A stretch of DNA of 64,000 bases from a bacterium (GCA_016716565.1 JADJWC010000004.1:124001-188000), one strand, 5' to 3'. Positions 10,318 through 22,023 are shown, numbered from the stretch's first letter. Notes: a model not told the origin generated them from the sequence alone. A program made the numbers and translations.

Positions 10318-11271
10318 TCAAAACAAACCCCGGTATTGTTTTAGTAATTCTCTATCCTCAAGTACCGTATCTGATTTCTTACCTATAAAATAAAAGCCTG
10401 AAGCAGAATCAATGGTGCCAGGATTATTAATAGTCATGTGGTCAAAGTATTTCCAAAAAAAGGAAGTGAATCGGGTAAAAGGAATAAATAATTTTTTTAC
10501 TCTCCTCGATTTAAGAAAACTGAAAATGAAATAGCTATAAGTCCAAGCAAGCGCCATTCCTGAACCGCAAACTGCTCCACTGTCAACTTCTGAAAATTCT
10601 CTGAAAAGTCGTCTATGCCCAAGTTGGGTAAATCTGTGAAAGTCAAACTTTCCCATATGTACCTGCTGGATAAAGGGTGTTTCAGCATAAACCAAACCTT
10701 CATTTTTTAGCACACGATGTACTTCTTTCACACATTGATAAGGATCGACTACATGTTCAAGCACTGCCTGTAGAATTACACAATCAAAATACTCATTTGG
10801 AAAAGGAATACTATGTGCATCAAAAATAATTTTGGTTCTTGGTCCAAAACTGACATCGCTCTCGACAAGAGATAAATTTGGCTCGTTAATAAAATCTTCC
10901 ATCCCTTCACCGATTATACTTCCACCAATTACCAAAACTTTTACTTGCTCAACATTCTTCAGTAATAATGATAACAATCTGCTATAGTTCGATTTAGCTT
11001 TAAGATTATTGCTAATCGATGGAATGATTTTTTTTATCAAATTTTCTGTTTTGCTTTCCTTTAATTGGAAAGTCGTTGTGCGTTTATTTAAAAAATCACT
11101 TATATTAAAAATACTTTTGGATTCATCAATTAAAATTGGTATCCCATCTACCAGAGGAAATTCTTTTAGACAACTTTGATTGTGACACTTGAAATTTATA
11201 TGTGTCTCGATTAGCCTGCTGAAGCAATTTGGACAAAGTAAATCCTTAAAAATATCTTTATTAAAAGGCAT
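10318..11271 (-). CDS. Class I SAM-dependent methyltransferase with N-terminal zinc ribbon
   Basis: 317 residues. The first 45 form a Trm112-like zinc ribbon with C13, C16, C29 and C34 followed by FPLVDGIPILID. The middle has a methyltransferase core: VLVIGGS as the SAM glycine loop, LVESDVS as the acidic ribose-binding strand and LQAVLEHVVDPYQCVKEVHRVLKNEG, the family's typical helix region. The substrate is not known; its place beside polysaccharide genes suggests sugar or lipid-glycan methylation. It is convergent with the sugar-phosphate transferase, with 29 bases between stops. Confidence 0.85.
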   Translation of the reverse strand: MPFNKDIFKDLLCPNCFSRLIETHINFKCHNQSCLKEFPLVDGIPILIDESKSIFNISDFLNKRTTTFQLKESKTENLIKKIIPSISNNLKAKSNYSRLLSLLLKNVEQVKVLVIGGSIIGEGMEDFINEPNLSLVESDVSFGPRTKIIFDAHSIPFPNEYFDCVILQAVLEHVVDPYQCVKEVHRVLKNEGLVYAETPFIQQVHMGKFDFHRFTQLGHRRLFREFSEVDSGAVCGSGMALAWTYSYFIFSFLKSRRVKKLFIPFTRFTSFFWKYFDHMTINNPGTIDSASGFYFIGKKSDTVLEDRELLKQYRGLF

Positions 11272-11638
11272 ATGTTATCTTAAAATATGTAATGTTTTTA
11301 TTGTACTTCCAAGTTTAATTTATCTTGTTTGGAGATCAATTCACTCTCAAATTTAAAAACAAGTATCATTATCAAGAAAAGTTTAATTATTCACTAACTC
11401 AAAGGTAAAGAATTATTGTAAAAGTATGGTTAATATCAATCTGAATCTTTATTCACTACGAAACAGAGCGGCACAAATATTTTAGATAATAAAATTTATA
11501 CTTAAAATGAACCAATAAGTATACTCGGTACCATTAATATTGTGATCATCGGAAGTTCATTATAGCATTTTTTTGCACTTGCCTTGAGATATTCAAAGTG
11601 CTATGTTTCGTTTGAATTTTCAACCTTCGAGGAACTAA
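11272..11638. other. Intergenic region upstream of the C25 gene
   Basis: About 367 bases between the divergent methyltransferase and C25 genes. It is AT-rich and holds no convincing small gene, tRNA or repeat. A GAGGA ribosome site is at about 11629-11633, six bases before the ATG of the C25 gene. Confidence 0.6.
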
Positions 11639-14600
11639 ATGAAACAATTACTCCCTGTGTTCTTTGTCAGTTTGATCTTACTCTTTATCAGTCAAATCAC
11701 TAGTGCACAAGTATATAAAGTGATTGAATCTGCTAATGACCATATTATCGTCGAATTTAATTTTGGCAGTTCATATTCTGTTATCGATACAATAGTAGAA
11801 GGGAAAACCTTTCAAAAAATAAAAGGAGTAGATCATTCAATAAGAAGACCGGGAGATCCTTGGGTACCGGAATTTAAAGTTCTCGTGGGTGTTCCATATG
11901 AATGTAAGCCGACCGTAAAGATCCTGCAGAATAAACAATCAACTCAGAAAAATAAATTTATCATTCCTTATCCTGAAGAAGATCCTGTTTTTGTAAAACA
12001 GGATTTTGATAAAATAAATGTAGAGGTTTATTCTAAGAATGAACTGTTTCCAATTACATCTGCCGGGCTGGAAGAAACATACATTTTTCGTTATTCAAAT
12101 GTGCTTCCAATTTCAGTTTCACCATACCAGTTCAATCCCGTTACGAGGGATCTTGTTTATAACTCTTTTGTGTCAGTCCGAATTGATTTCAATTCCGCCT
12201 ACATAGGAAACATAATCTCTGTTGATGATGCAATGACAGACGAATTCTTAAAATCATCGACAATAAATTATCGGGAAGCTAAGTCATTTGCTGGTAAATT
12301 TATTTCAAATGATTCACCGCTGATTCAGGAAGATTATTGGCATAATCCGAACAAAAACTATTTTAAAATATATCTCAAAGAAAAGGATGTATATCGAATC
12401 AGATATAGTGAACTGGTTGCAGCCGGTGTGCAATTGGGAAATAATACACCAATAGATAAACTGGAATTTTTTAATGATGGTTTACCAGTTCCGATTGAAA
12501 TATTCGATATCAATTCAGATCAATTTTTTAATGCTGGTGATTACTTACAATTTGTTGGATACCCTGCCACCGCAACACCCTACTGTAAAACGAATATTTA
12601 CAACCTCTCAAATGTTTATTGGTTTTCCTATGAAAGTGATTCTTCTGGTGTGAATTATAACCTAACTCCTGGTTGGTCTGACTATACAAGAACATATTTT
12701 AGTAATTTAACTACTTTGCATTTTGAAAAGGATACTTTATACGAAAGACTTGGATATGCACCTAATCAAAATAGAGACTTTTGGTTCTGGGATAAAGCTT
12801 CGTCGAGAAATCAACAAGTCTCTTATGCTTTTGTTGATTATTTTGAAGAGTTCGCAAATCGTAACCCTGACTCAGCCTATGTTCGTTTGAAAGTCGCAAT
12901 GCAAGGAATGAGTACAAGTTCACTTTGTCAATATGACCATAAAGCTTATATAATTATTAATGGTAAAGAAGTTGGTAATATTGTATGGGATGGGCAAAAT
13001 GATATTGTGTTTGATAAAAGATTTTATGTTTCTCCCGATAGTATTCCAATTTATCCTGGTAATGAAATTAGAGTGGAAGTGCGTGGAGATCAATATTACT
13101 GTTATAGATGATGAAATTCGCATTAACTGGTATGAGTTTGTGTATTGGAGAGGAAATTCTTCAGCTAGTGATTACTATACCTTTGAAAATAATGATGGCT
13201 GGGGAACAAATCGATACGGGATTTTTAATTGGCAAGGCAATGATATGCGAATTTACATCCCGTCAAAAAATAAGATGATTTATTTACCCGATCCGGGAAG
13301 TTATCAGCAGTTTGTTGATACAATGAGTTCAACTACCGAATATTTTCTCGTATCGAGTGATTACTACTCAACCGTTGATTCAATTGTAGCTGATATTTCA
13401 TCTGATCTCAGAAATTTATCAAATGGTTGTGACTACATTATAATTACACATACTAAATTTAGTGAGATTGCAAACCAGTTAGCTGCATTGAGAGAAACAA
13501 ATTTTCCTGATGAATCGATTCCTGACCCTAGGATATGCATCGTGGATGTCCAACAGATTTATGATGAATTTTCGTTTGGATTTTTAGATCCAAATGCCTT
13601 GAAAGAATTCACTAAATTTGCATTTGAGAACTGGCAAGTACCTGCACCCTCATATGTCGTACTTCTCGGTGATATGAGTTTTGATTACAGATCGATCAAT
13701 CCGGCAAGTCGCCCTAATTTCATACCATCTATTCCTTACTTTACAACGCGTTATGGACAAGCAGCGAGTGATAATTTAATCGCAGCAGTTGCCGGCAGCG
13801 ATGCTGCACCTGACCTGGCGATTGGAAGATTATCAATCGAAACAGTTACGGAAGGTGAAGTACTTCTTCAAAAGTTAACGGACTATCCTGATGATCCGAC
13901 AAAACCATGGAAAGAAAATGTTCTTCTGTTGGCATCTGGTTTAAGTCTTCAGGATGAAACACAATTTGGTTTTAATGATGCAAGTTTGTTCCTTGGTAAC
14001 AATTATGTGATTCCTCAGGGATTTAATGCGACTTACGTGTTCCGGTATCCAAGTAAACCCGAACACGAACCGTATCAGGGAGAAGGACCCGAGATACGTG
14101 CAGAGATAAATAAAGGAGCTGTACTGATCAACTATTACGGTCACGGTGGCGGATATCAATGGGATCTTGTTTTTACAAATGATGATATTTACCTTCTTGA
14201 AAACGAAGGCAGACTACCTGTAATCCTAAGTGTTACTTGCTATACAGCTCACTTTGATAATCAGGATGTGTTCGGTGAACAATTTAATAAAGTACCCGGC
14301 AAAGGAAGTATTGGGTTTTACGGAAGCTCCGGATTGACTTATTGGGGAGTTGGAACCGCAATTAACCGTGAACTTTTTGGCGAGATTTTTACTTCGAGAA
14401 ATTATATCACCGGTAAAGCATTTATGAATTCCAAAAACCGTGTACCTCCCGGTGGATTATATGGAACACAAATAAATTTGTTGACTTATCTTGGCGATCC
14501 GGTAATGAAACTTGCATTACCCAAATATCCTGATTTCGAAATTAAGTCAACTGATATATCACTGATTCCGGAGAACCCGTTAGTCGGCGATAGCATTCAG

Positions 14601-17143
14601 GTAAAAGTTAATGTTACGAACTGGGGCACTGTTTTTCCTAATGATTCAGTAGTTGTTGAACTTTTTGCTACACTTCCGGATACTGCTTACCAAATTGGAT
14701 CAATTAAAAGAGGAAGCTATGGTGCAAAGGATTCTGTTTACTTTCTTGGGTACCAAATAAAGGTGGTCTATATAGATTAACCGCTAAAGTAAATGAAACA
14801 GATGTCATTTTGGAAGACGATCACTCAGATAACATTGCTGAAGCACTCTTTCTTATTTTTAACATTAGTGAACCGAATATCTTAACTCCGATCGATGGAT
14901 TTGTTTCTACATCAAATCAAATAGAATTCAATTTCGCAGATGTTGGATATTATCTTCCTAAAGAATTAAAATATTTTATTGAAATTGATACATCAAGAAA
15001 TTTTGCTACTCCATTATTTTCATCAGGTGAATTAACTCCGAATAAATCTCACGTAAAATGGACTTCGCCAAATATTCCACCAGGTGTTTATTTCTGGCGT
15101 TCAAGGATTTTCGAAGGACAGGATTTTGGTAACTGGAGCCCGGCAAGAAGTTTTACGATAATGAATGAATCCAAAAACGGTTATTATGCTCATTCAATGA
15201 TTTATCGAATAGGCACCGGTAATAATGGTACTAATAAAGGTCAGTTCTATGGTCCATTTACTAGTTTCAGAGATACAGTGTTGCATAATATAGTCTATCA
15301 CAGTGATGGAAATCTCTATGTGGCGATAGGCGAACCGTATAAAATTGTAAGAATAAATGTTGCCACTGAACAAATTGACACGATTGCAGTTCCTCCCGGA
15401 CTGATAAGAGATGATTCAAGAGTTGCATATGGTCCACAGTACCTAACCTCCGATGGTCAGTATGTGTATAATCTTGCTTATGTTGATTCTTTGTTGAATC
15501 CAAAATACAAAATCCGAACATTTGATCCAGCAAATGGTTGGACTTTAGCGAAACCTGATTTAAACCTTTTCGGTATAAGTTATTATCCTGGCTTTACAGG
15601 ATTCTTCGTCCACGGTGAGAGAATCTATACCTGTGATTATTACAATAATTACATGAGAAGACACAGATTAACAGATGGATTTTTTGAAGAAGAATGGTTA
15701 ATAATGGAACCCCATCCTCAAAATTTCAGAAAATTTTTCGCATGGGCTTATGATTGGCAGAACGATAATGTGTACAGTTCGGTATTCAGGAACCTTGATA
15801 CAACAAATACAGTGAAGTTTGGAAAATTTGCTGGTTATTACGTAGATGCTAATGGAAATATCACAAGTCAGAATGTAGGTCCTGTTGCTTGGTGGAATCA
15901 ACTGAAATATGATTTTATTAATCCAAGCTCCACTGGCGAATACTCTACTTATCTTTTAGGTCAGAATTCAACAACAAAAAATTGGGATACGTTACAAGTA
16001 AATGTTCCGGATTCAATGTCACTATCAGGAATAAATGCTGATGAGTACCCTAATCTTCGGTTAAGATTTGATATGACAGATTCAACATTTACAACTACCG
16101 AGCCGATGGAACTTAAAAGTGTACACTTTGATTATCAGCCGCTCTCTGATGCTTATGTTGAAAGAGAAGATTTTAATTTTCAACAGGATTCATTACTGCA
16201 GGGATACCCTGTTACTTTCGATTACTTCGCCAGAAATTTCGGAGAGCTTCCAGCTGACTCGATGAGACTTAGTTTTTATTTGAACGGACTTGATAGTCTA
16301 ATTTTCAATCCAATTGTTAGCATACCTGGTGATAGCTCATCCAATACGGTGCAGCATACAATCGATACCAGAAAACTTTTATTTGAAAATATTGTAAGCG
16401 TTTTAGCTGATCAGGATAAACGAGAATACTTCTACTTCAATAATTTAGTTGATAAACAATTTTTTGTAGCGAGAGACTCCATCCGACCCGTTTTCGATGT
16501 GAAATTTGACGGACAGGAAATTATCGATAACGATATAGTTTCATCCACACCCGAAGTTGTTATCAGATTAGAAGATAATAGTCCGCTTCCACTTGATACT
16601 ACTTTCTTTACTATTGTTCACAACAACAAACCTTTAAGATTTTATCAGCCTGAGTTGAGCCATAATTATGGAGGACCTGGAACACCGTTTGAGATTATCT
16701 GGAAACCAACACTTCCTGATTCGACCAGGTTACTCACACCACCCGAAAGAAATACATTTGAAGTTTTAGCTAAAGATGCTTCAGGCAACTTCTTCGACTC
16801 CACATCGTACCGTGTTATTTTTAATGTATATACTGAAAATGATATCTCTGATGTATTTAACTATCCAAATCCGTTTACTAGTTCTACTCACTTTACTTTC
16901 ATACTTAAAGGTAATGATAAACCTGATGAAATCAATTTAAAGATTTTTACTGTTGCAGGAAGACTAATCAGGGACATTAAACTAACTCCAACTGATTTGA
17001 TAACAAATTTCAATAAAATTTATTGGGATGGCAGAGATGAAGATGGTGATGAAATAGGTAATGGAGTATACTTCTATAAAGTAATCGCCAAGTTTCCTGA
17101 TAAAACGAAAACCATTACACAGAAACTTGCAAAAGTCAGATAA
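11639..17143 (+). CDS. Giant C25 (gingipain/PorU-like) T9SS cargo protein, two frameshifts
   Basis: Three successive frames form one gene of about 1,830 residues. A signal peptide ends at about residue 23 (ITSAQ). The first frame shift is near 13097-13101: DQYY continues as VIDDEIRINWYEF in the next frame. The second is at the G run 14748-14750: FLG continues as VPNKGGLYRLTAKVNE. One extra and one missing base would restore the reading. The middle has the C25 peptidase core with the catalytic His codon at 14142-14144 (YGHGGG) and the Cys codon at 14238-14240 (SVTCYT). The C-terminal third has beta-rich domains and a T9SS type A sorting domain (VFNYPNPF, WDGRDEDGDEIGNGVYFYK). It resembles the PorU-like gene at 49457 in its core and tail but is longer and lies beside the polysaccharide locus. 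Confidence 0.82.
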
Positions 17144-17160
17144 CGAATAGATTATTTGTT

Positions 17161-17192
17161 GAGCCCGATCTTTAATTAAATGAGTCGGGCTC
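17161..17192 (+). terminator. Terminator-like hairpin after the C25 gene
   Basis: A perfect 8-bp inverted repeat (GAGCCCGA / TCGGGCTC) with a 16-base AT-rich loop lies 17 bases after the C25 stop. The T tract comes only after AGCATAAA, so it is an imperfect Rho-independent terminator, but its position between two plus-strand genes fits. Confidence 0.6.
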
Positions 17193-17273
17193 AGCATAAA
17201 TTTTTATCGGCACTAAACTTGAACTATTCAACAATTCAATCAATAAATCATTAAATGGAGGCCATAAAGCAGC

Positions 17274-19106
17274 ATGTGTGGAATAGTAGGTTATGTAGGA
17301 AATAAGAATTGTGTTCCTATTTTGATACAGGGACTCAAAAGGCTTGAATATCGAGGTTATGATTCTGCCGGTATTGGAATCATACACGAAGATGAACCAA
17401 TAATCATTAAAAATAAGGGGAAAGTATCATTACTGGAAGATAAAGTAAATGATCTGGTCCTCGATTCAAATTTGGGCATTGGACACACTCGTTGGGCAAC
17501 ACACGGCATCCCGAACGAACAAAATGCACACCCTCATACAAACAAAGACAGAACACTTTTCATAATACATAATGGTATAATCGAAAATTTTCAGGTGTTG
17601 AAGAACGGATTGATATCGCTTGGTTACCAATTTGAAAGTGATACTGACTCCGAAGTATTTGCACATCTAATTGATAGCTTTTTGAAAAAGGGATATAGTC
17701 TTAGTAAGTCTGTTCAAATGGCTTTAAATGAGGTTAATGGAACGTACGGTCTTGCAGTTATATATTCAAAAGAACCGGATAAAATAATTGCAGCAAGAAA
17801 AGGCTCACCATTAGTTATGGGAATTGGTGAAAACGAAAATTTTATAGCATCGGATGTTTCAGCTATTCTGGCGCACACAAAAAATGTTATATACCTTGAT
17901 GATGGAGAATTTGCTGAAATTTATAAAGATAGTTATGTAGTTAAGACAATCGCTGATGAAACAATAGAAAAAGAAATTCACGAAATCAATATGAGTATCG
18001 ATGAGATCGATAAAGGCGGCTATTCTCATTTTATGCTAAAAGAAATAATGGAGCAGCCTGAGTCCACTCGAAATTCTATGCGTGGAAGACTGCTCATTGA
18101 TGAAGGATCCGCAAAACTTGGTGGATTAGTTGATGTTCTTGACCGGTTAGTTAATTCAAGAAGAATCTTGATCTCAGCTTGCGGTACATCATGGCATGCT
18201 GCATTAGTCGGGGAATACATGCTGGAACAATTTGCCAGAGTGCCTGTGGAGGTTGAATATGCCTCAGAATTCAGGTACAGAAATCCGGTCTTGACTGCGG
18301 ACGATTCTATATTCTTCATTTCACAAAGCGGTGAAACAGCTGATACTCTTGCTGCATTGAGAGAAGCAAAAAGTAAAGGTGCACTCGCACTTGGAATTTG
18401 TAATGTTGTTGGCAGCACAATTGCTCGCGAAAGTATGAGTGGCGTTTACATTCACGCAGGTCCGGAAATCGGTGTTGCTTCAACCAAAGCTTTCACTGCT
18501 CAGCTTGTTGTATTGGCTTTAATTACATTGCTCATTAGTAAGAGAAAGGGTTTAAGCAATTTTGAAGGAAAGAAAATCGCCAAAGCTTTATCTGAGATTC
18601 CTGAACAAATTGAACAGATACTAAAATTGAATGATGAGATTGAGAAGATCGCAGAAGAATTTAAAGATGTGCATAATTTTCTGTACTTGGGTAGAGGCTA
18701 TAATTTTCCTGTAGCACTCGAAGGTGCATTAAAATTGAAGGAAATATCTTACATTCACGCAGAAGGTTATCCTGCTGCAGAAATGAAGCACGGACCAATT
18801 GCTTTGATCGATGAAGATATGCCAGTTGTTTTCGTTGCTCCTAAAGATTCAACTTATGAAAAAATATTAAGTAATATTCAGGAAGTCCGGGCAAGGGGAG
18901 GACGGATAATTGCTGTAGCGGATAACGGTGATGGAGAAATCGACAAACTTGTTGATTATACGATTAAAATTCCCCGCACAATTGAAATGTTAACTCCAAT
19001 TCTAACTTCGATTCCGTTGCAGTTGTTGGCTTATCATATCGCTGTTAAAAAGGGATTAGATGTGGATCAGCCGAGAAATCTCGCAAAGAGCGTAACTGTA
19101 GAATAA
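17274..19106 (+). CDS. glmS: Glutamine--fructose-6-phosphate aminotransferase (isomerizing)
   Basis: 610 residues, the standard length. It begins MCGIVGYVG, so Cys2 becomes the N-terminal nucleophile of the glutaminase domain. GHTRWATHG and the HNGIIEN loop follow. Two SIS sugar-isomerase domains occupy the C-terminal half (SACGTSWHAA, SQSGETADT, then LGRGYNFPVALEGALKLKEISY) and the chain ends in the conserved LAKSVTVE. The enzyme makes glucosamine-6-phosphate from fructose-6-phosphate and glutamine, the first step to UDP-GlcNAc for peptidoglycan and LPS. A GGAGG ribosome site precedes the ATG. No glmS ribozyme is visible in the short leader. Confidence 0.98.
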   Translation: MCGIVGYVGNKNCVPILIQGLKRLEYRGYDSAGIGIIHEDEPIIIKNKGKVSLLEDKVNDLVLDSNLGIGHTRWATHGIPNEQNAHPHTNKDRTLFIIHNGIIENFQVLKNGLISLGYQFESDTDSEVFAHLIDSFLKKGYSLSKSVQMALNEVNGTYGLAVIYSKEPDKIIAARKGSPLVMGIGENENFIASDVSAILAHTKNVIYLDDGEFAEIYKDSYVVKTIADETIEKEIHEINMSIDEIDKGGYSHFMLKEIMEQPESTRNSMRGRLLIDEGSAKLGGLVDVLDRLVNSRRILISACGTSWHAALVGEYMLEQFARVPVEVEYASEFRYRNPVLTADDSIFFISQSGETADTLAALREAKSKGALALGICNVVGSTIARESMSGVYIHAGPEIGVASTKAFTAQLVVLALITLLISKRKGLSNFEGKKIAKALSEIPEQIEQILKLNDEIEKIAEEFKDVHNFLYLGRGYNFPVALEGALKLKEISYIHAEGYPAAEMKHGPIALIDEDMPVVFVAPKDSTYEKILSNIQEVRARGGRIIAVADNGDGEIDKLVDYTIKIPRTIEMLTPILTSIPLQLLAYHIAVKKGLDVDQPRNLAKSVTVE

Positions 19107-19154
19107 TTCTTTTGAGAAAACTAAGTTTATTCTTATTTTTGCTCGCTAATTTTT

Positions 19155-19227
19155 GGGCAGATAGCTCAGTCGGTAGAGCAATGGACTGAAAATCCATGTG
19201 TCGGCGGTTCAATTCCGTCTCTGCCCA
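19155..19227 (+). tRNA. tRNA-Phe (GAA)
   Basis: Full cloverleaf of 73 bases. The acceptor arms GGGCAGA and TCTGCCC pair, and the D-loop, the anticodon arm ATGGA-CTGAAAA-TCCAT and the GGTTCAATTCC T-arm are canonical. The anticodon is GAA. The discriminator is A and CCA is not encoded. A terminator hairpin follows. Confidence 0.97.
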
Positions 19228-19235
19228 CAGCAAAT

Positions 19236-19264
19236 GAGGCTGATACCGACAGCCTCTTTTTTTT
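19236..19264 (+). terminator. Rho-independent terminator after tRNA-Phe
   Basis: GAGGCT and AGCCTC pair around a nine-base loop and are followed directly by eight T residues. It ends the tRNA-Phe transcript and possibly the glmS read-through. Confidence 0.85.
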
Positions 19265-19309
19265 ATTCTTTACCTCATAACTTAATCTGTATTTCACCGG
19301 AGAACATAA

Positions 19310-20218
19310 ATGAACGATTGCTGTCCTGTATGCAATTCTGTCAATAGAACTATATTAGGAAAACCAAAAACAAATTCGATCGCTGCACGTTTCGTGAAGG
19401 TTGATTACAAAGTTGCTCAATGCTCAAATTGTCAGCTTTATTATGTTTACTCCACCAATTAGTTTCAGTCCGGACAGTGGGCTGAGCTTTACAATTCAGA
19501 ATATTTTTCAGATCAATCAAATCTATTAATTAAAAGAAGAAAAAAAGAACTCCTTGAAAGATTCGATACGGCTCAAAAATTTGTCTCAGGAAACACAAAA
19601 AAAATAAATTACCTCGATGTTGGTGCAGGTGAGGGGAAAGGATTACTTGAGGCAGCAAGAAGAGGTTGGGAAGCTACGGGCATTGATATTGTCGATAATC
19701 GTTTGAATGAGGCAAAAATTTCTGAAATAAGATTCATCAAATCGAATTTGCTGGATTCGAATTTGCAGAAAAATTATTTCGATTTTATTTATGTTGATTC
19801 AGTAGTTGAGCATGTTTTGAATCCCGTCGAATACCTGACAAAAATAAAATCATTGCTAAGTCCCGGTGGAGTTATTTATATCGGGGTTCCGAATGAAGAT
19901 TGTCTTTTTAACAGCGTCAGAAAATTAGTGTTTAAAATCACTGGAAAGAAGGAAGAATCAGAAAAAATAAAACCTTTTGATATTCCTTATCACGTAATCG
20001 GATTCAATGATCATTCACTCCAATATTTTTTTGATCAGATCGGATTGACCGTTCTTAAGAAAAGAAACTTTGGCCGAAAGTTTGATTTCTTATCATATTC
20101 CCCGGCAAGCAAATCATTCTGGATTGGTCTTTTTTTCATGCTTCCTGTTGAGTATCTCGGACTAATGCTAAAAAAAGACATTTACTTTGAAGCATATCTG
20201 ACGAAGAAAAATTCCTGA
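19310..20218 (+). CDS. Class I SAM methyltransferase with zinc-binding N-terminus, internal amber codon
   Basis: The frame from ATG 19310 to the stop at 20218 is open except for one TAG at 19460-19462. Read through, it gives about 301 residues. Upstream of the TAG are NDCCPVCNS and VAQCSNCQLYYVY, the paired CxxC of a small zinc ribbon. Downstream come WAELYNSEYF, the SAM loop YLDVGAGEGKGLL, the acidic strand GIDIVD and VDSVVEHVLNPVEYL, as in methyltransferases with this N-terminal module. Homologues usually have an uninterrupted link such as NPxPSEEEL at the TAG position. As given, a 50-residue zinc ribbon and a separately started methyltransferase would result. The substrate is unknown. Confidence 0.75.
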
Positions 20219-20287
20219 CTTTATTTGTTATAAAATGTTGATTTATTATTCCTGTATTGATTAATAAATTTAGGATACTTTAACCCG

Positions 20288-20989
20288 ATGAAAATTTTTT
20301 TTTTAATATTGTTGTATTGCATACTTATTCCGATAATTGCTGCCTCAGATAGTCCAAAAGAATCATTTGAAATAAATCATAACTATAACAGCGAAGATTA
20401 TTCAATCGGTCCAGAATATTTTCCTGTAAATACTTCTATGAAGCTTATTTATAATTCAAGTTTGGGTGAAGCTTTCTCTGAAGTTAGGAAAAAGGGTAAT
20501 GAGTACATCTTAGATTTACGGAATGATGATTTCTATTTCACCCAGACTGTATATGCTGAAAATGATACAATCTTCCTGACAAAGCTTGATCAAAATGTTG
20601 ATGTTTTTCTTTTTATATCCTCGAGTATCTCGGTTACGTACAATCGTCCGTACCTCCGGTTTCCTTTTCCTCTGAAGAAAAATGACACCTGGAACTGGGA
20701 AGGCGTTGAATTTATTGATGAGCAAAATCCTGATACAATAAACGTTTCAGGCAAAGTGCTGGGTTATGAAAAACTTGTAACTGAAGCAGGCACTTTTGAT
20801 TGTGTTAAATTTCAAATCGACATCCGAAAGAAGAAAAGAGGCACACATACAAAATTTTATGAATGGCGGACTCCCGGCATCGGACTAGTTAAGCTTGAAG
20901 CATTTATTGATTCAAAAGGATTTATTGGAACAGTGATGAATCTGCTAGGATACGACGAAATGAAATTTGAGCTTAAAGAAATTATTTGA
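20288..20989 (+). CDS. Secreted protein, TapB/DUF3108-like
   Basis: 233 residues with an N-terminal signal peptide (hydrophobic residues 2-19, likely cleavage near AAS). The mature part is beta-rich. The elements EYFPVNTSMKLIYNS, TEAGTFDCVKFQIDI and YEWRTPGIGLVKLE resemble the repeating beta-strand pattern of TapB or DUF3108-type periplasmic proteins, which have no established catalytic role. It lies between the methyltransferase and purC with its own gap on each side. I do not recognise a closer function; the family call is tentative. Confidence 0.6.
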   Translation: MKIFFLILLYCILIPIIAASDSPKESFEINHNYNSEDYSIGPEYFPVNTSMKLIYNSSLGEAFSEVRKKGNEYILDLRNDDFYFTQTVYAENDTIFLTKLDQNVDVFLFISSSISVTYNRPYLRFPFPLKKNDTWNWEGVEFIDEQNPDTINVSGKVLGYEKLVTEAGTFDCVKFQIDIRKKKRGTHTKFYEWRTPGIGLVKLEAFIDSKGFIGTVMNLLGYDEMKFELKEII

Positions 20990-21036
20990 TAATTAGATTT
21001 AACAAGATATATTTCGATTAAAAAAAGAGCAATAAG

Positions 21037-21933
21037 ATGAAACCAGATGTAATATTACAGACGAATTTTCCCAATCTGAAATTATATGCAAGAGGCAAAG
21101 TAAGAGACATCTATGAAGTTGATGATTACCTTCTACTTGTTTCTACTGACAGGCTCTCAGCATTTGATGTAATCATGAGTCAGGGAATTCCATATAAAGG
21201 AATGGTGCTTACAAAAATCTCTGAGTTTTGGTTCAACTTTACAAAAGATATCATCCCCAATCATTTTATTACAACCGATGTAACTAAATATCCTGCTGAA
21301 TGCAGAGAATATTCTGCAGTTCTGAAGAACAGATCAATGTTAATTAAAAAAGCGAAAGTAGTTCCAATTGAATGTATTGTTCGCGGATACATTACAGGTT
21401 CCGGCTGGAAAGATTACAAAAAGACAGGTGAGATTTCCGGAATTAAATTGCCACAAGGATTGCAGGAATCTGAAAAGTTCCCCGAACCACTTTTTACTCC
21501 TTCAACAAAAGCTGAAATTGGTGAGCATGATGAAAACATCTCCGCTGAGCAGGCAATGCAAATTGTTGATAAAGAAACCTTCAATTCAGTCAAGAATGCA
21601 ACAATCAATATTTATAAAAAAGCTTCAGAGTATGCATTGACCAAAGGAATTATTATTGCAGATACGAAATTTGAATTCGGTAAAGTTGATGGAGAAGTAA
21701 TTTTAGTTGACGAAGTGCTTACACCTGATTCTTCAAGGTTTTGGCCATTGGATAAATACGAGAAAGGAAGAGGTCAAGAAAGTTATGATAAGCAGTTTGT
21801 CAGAGATTATCTTCTTTCTATAAATTTCAATATGCAGCCACCACCTCCGCCATTACCGTAGGATATTATCGCAAAAACAAGCGAAAAGTATCTCGACATT
21901 TATAAAAAACTTACCGGTGAAAGTTTAGTTTAG
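21037..21933 (+). CDS. purC: Phosphoribosylaminoimidazole-succinocarboxamide synthase, late in-frame amber codon
   Basis: SAICAR synthase of the long type, joining CAIR and aspartate with ATP in de novo purine synthesis. Landmarks are [55 protein letters not shown] and [14 protein letters not shown]. The first stop is a TAG at 21859-21861, after 274 residues and directly after PPPPPLP. The same frame then continues with [19 protein letters not shown] and ends at a TAG at 21931-21933, giving the normal length of about 298 residues. Homologues usually have Glu where the TAG stands, one base from GAG. The truncated form would lack only the C-terminal helix and might retain activity. Confidence 0.93.
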
Positions 21934-22023
21934 TTTTATTTCTAATAATATTTTTATTAGAATTACAACTGTGTATTATAATTGATAGTATTTCAATCAG
22001 GATTTCACACGGTCTGATATTAA

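Noticed and set aside
17161..17192. Attachment-site-like palindrome after the C25 gene
   Set aside because: No integrase or direct repeats nearby; it fits a transcription terminator better.
17194..17273. glmS ribozyme or riboswitch in the glmS leader
   Set aside because: The leader is only about 80 bases, AT-rich and shows no conserved ribozyme core.
18026..18418. Reverse-strand frame of 130 residues within glmS
   Set aside because: Antisense of a conserved coding region with no ribosome site or recognisable domain.
19460..21861. TAG reassignment to an amino acid in this organism
   Set aside because: TAG ends several other genes here in the expected place (chain-length gene at 939, recA at 25960, tonB at 44599), so it works as a normal stop. 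Errors or local mutations are simpler.
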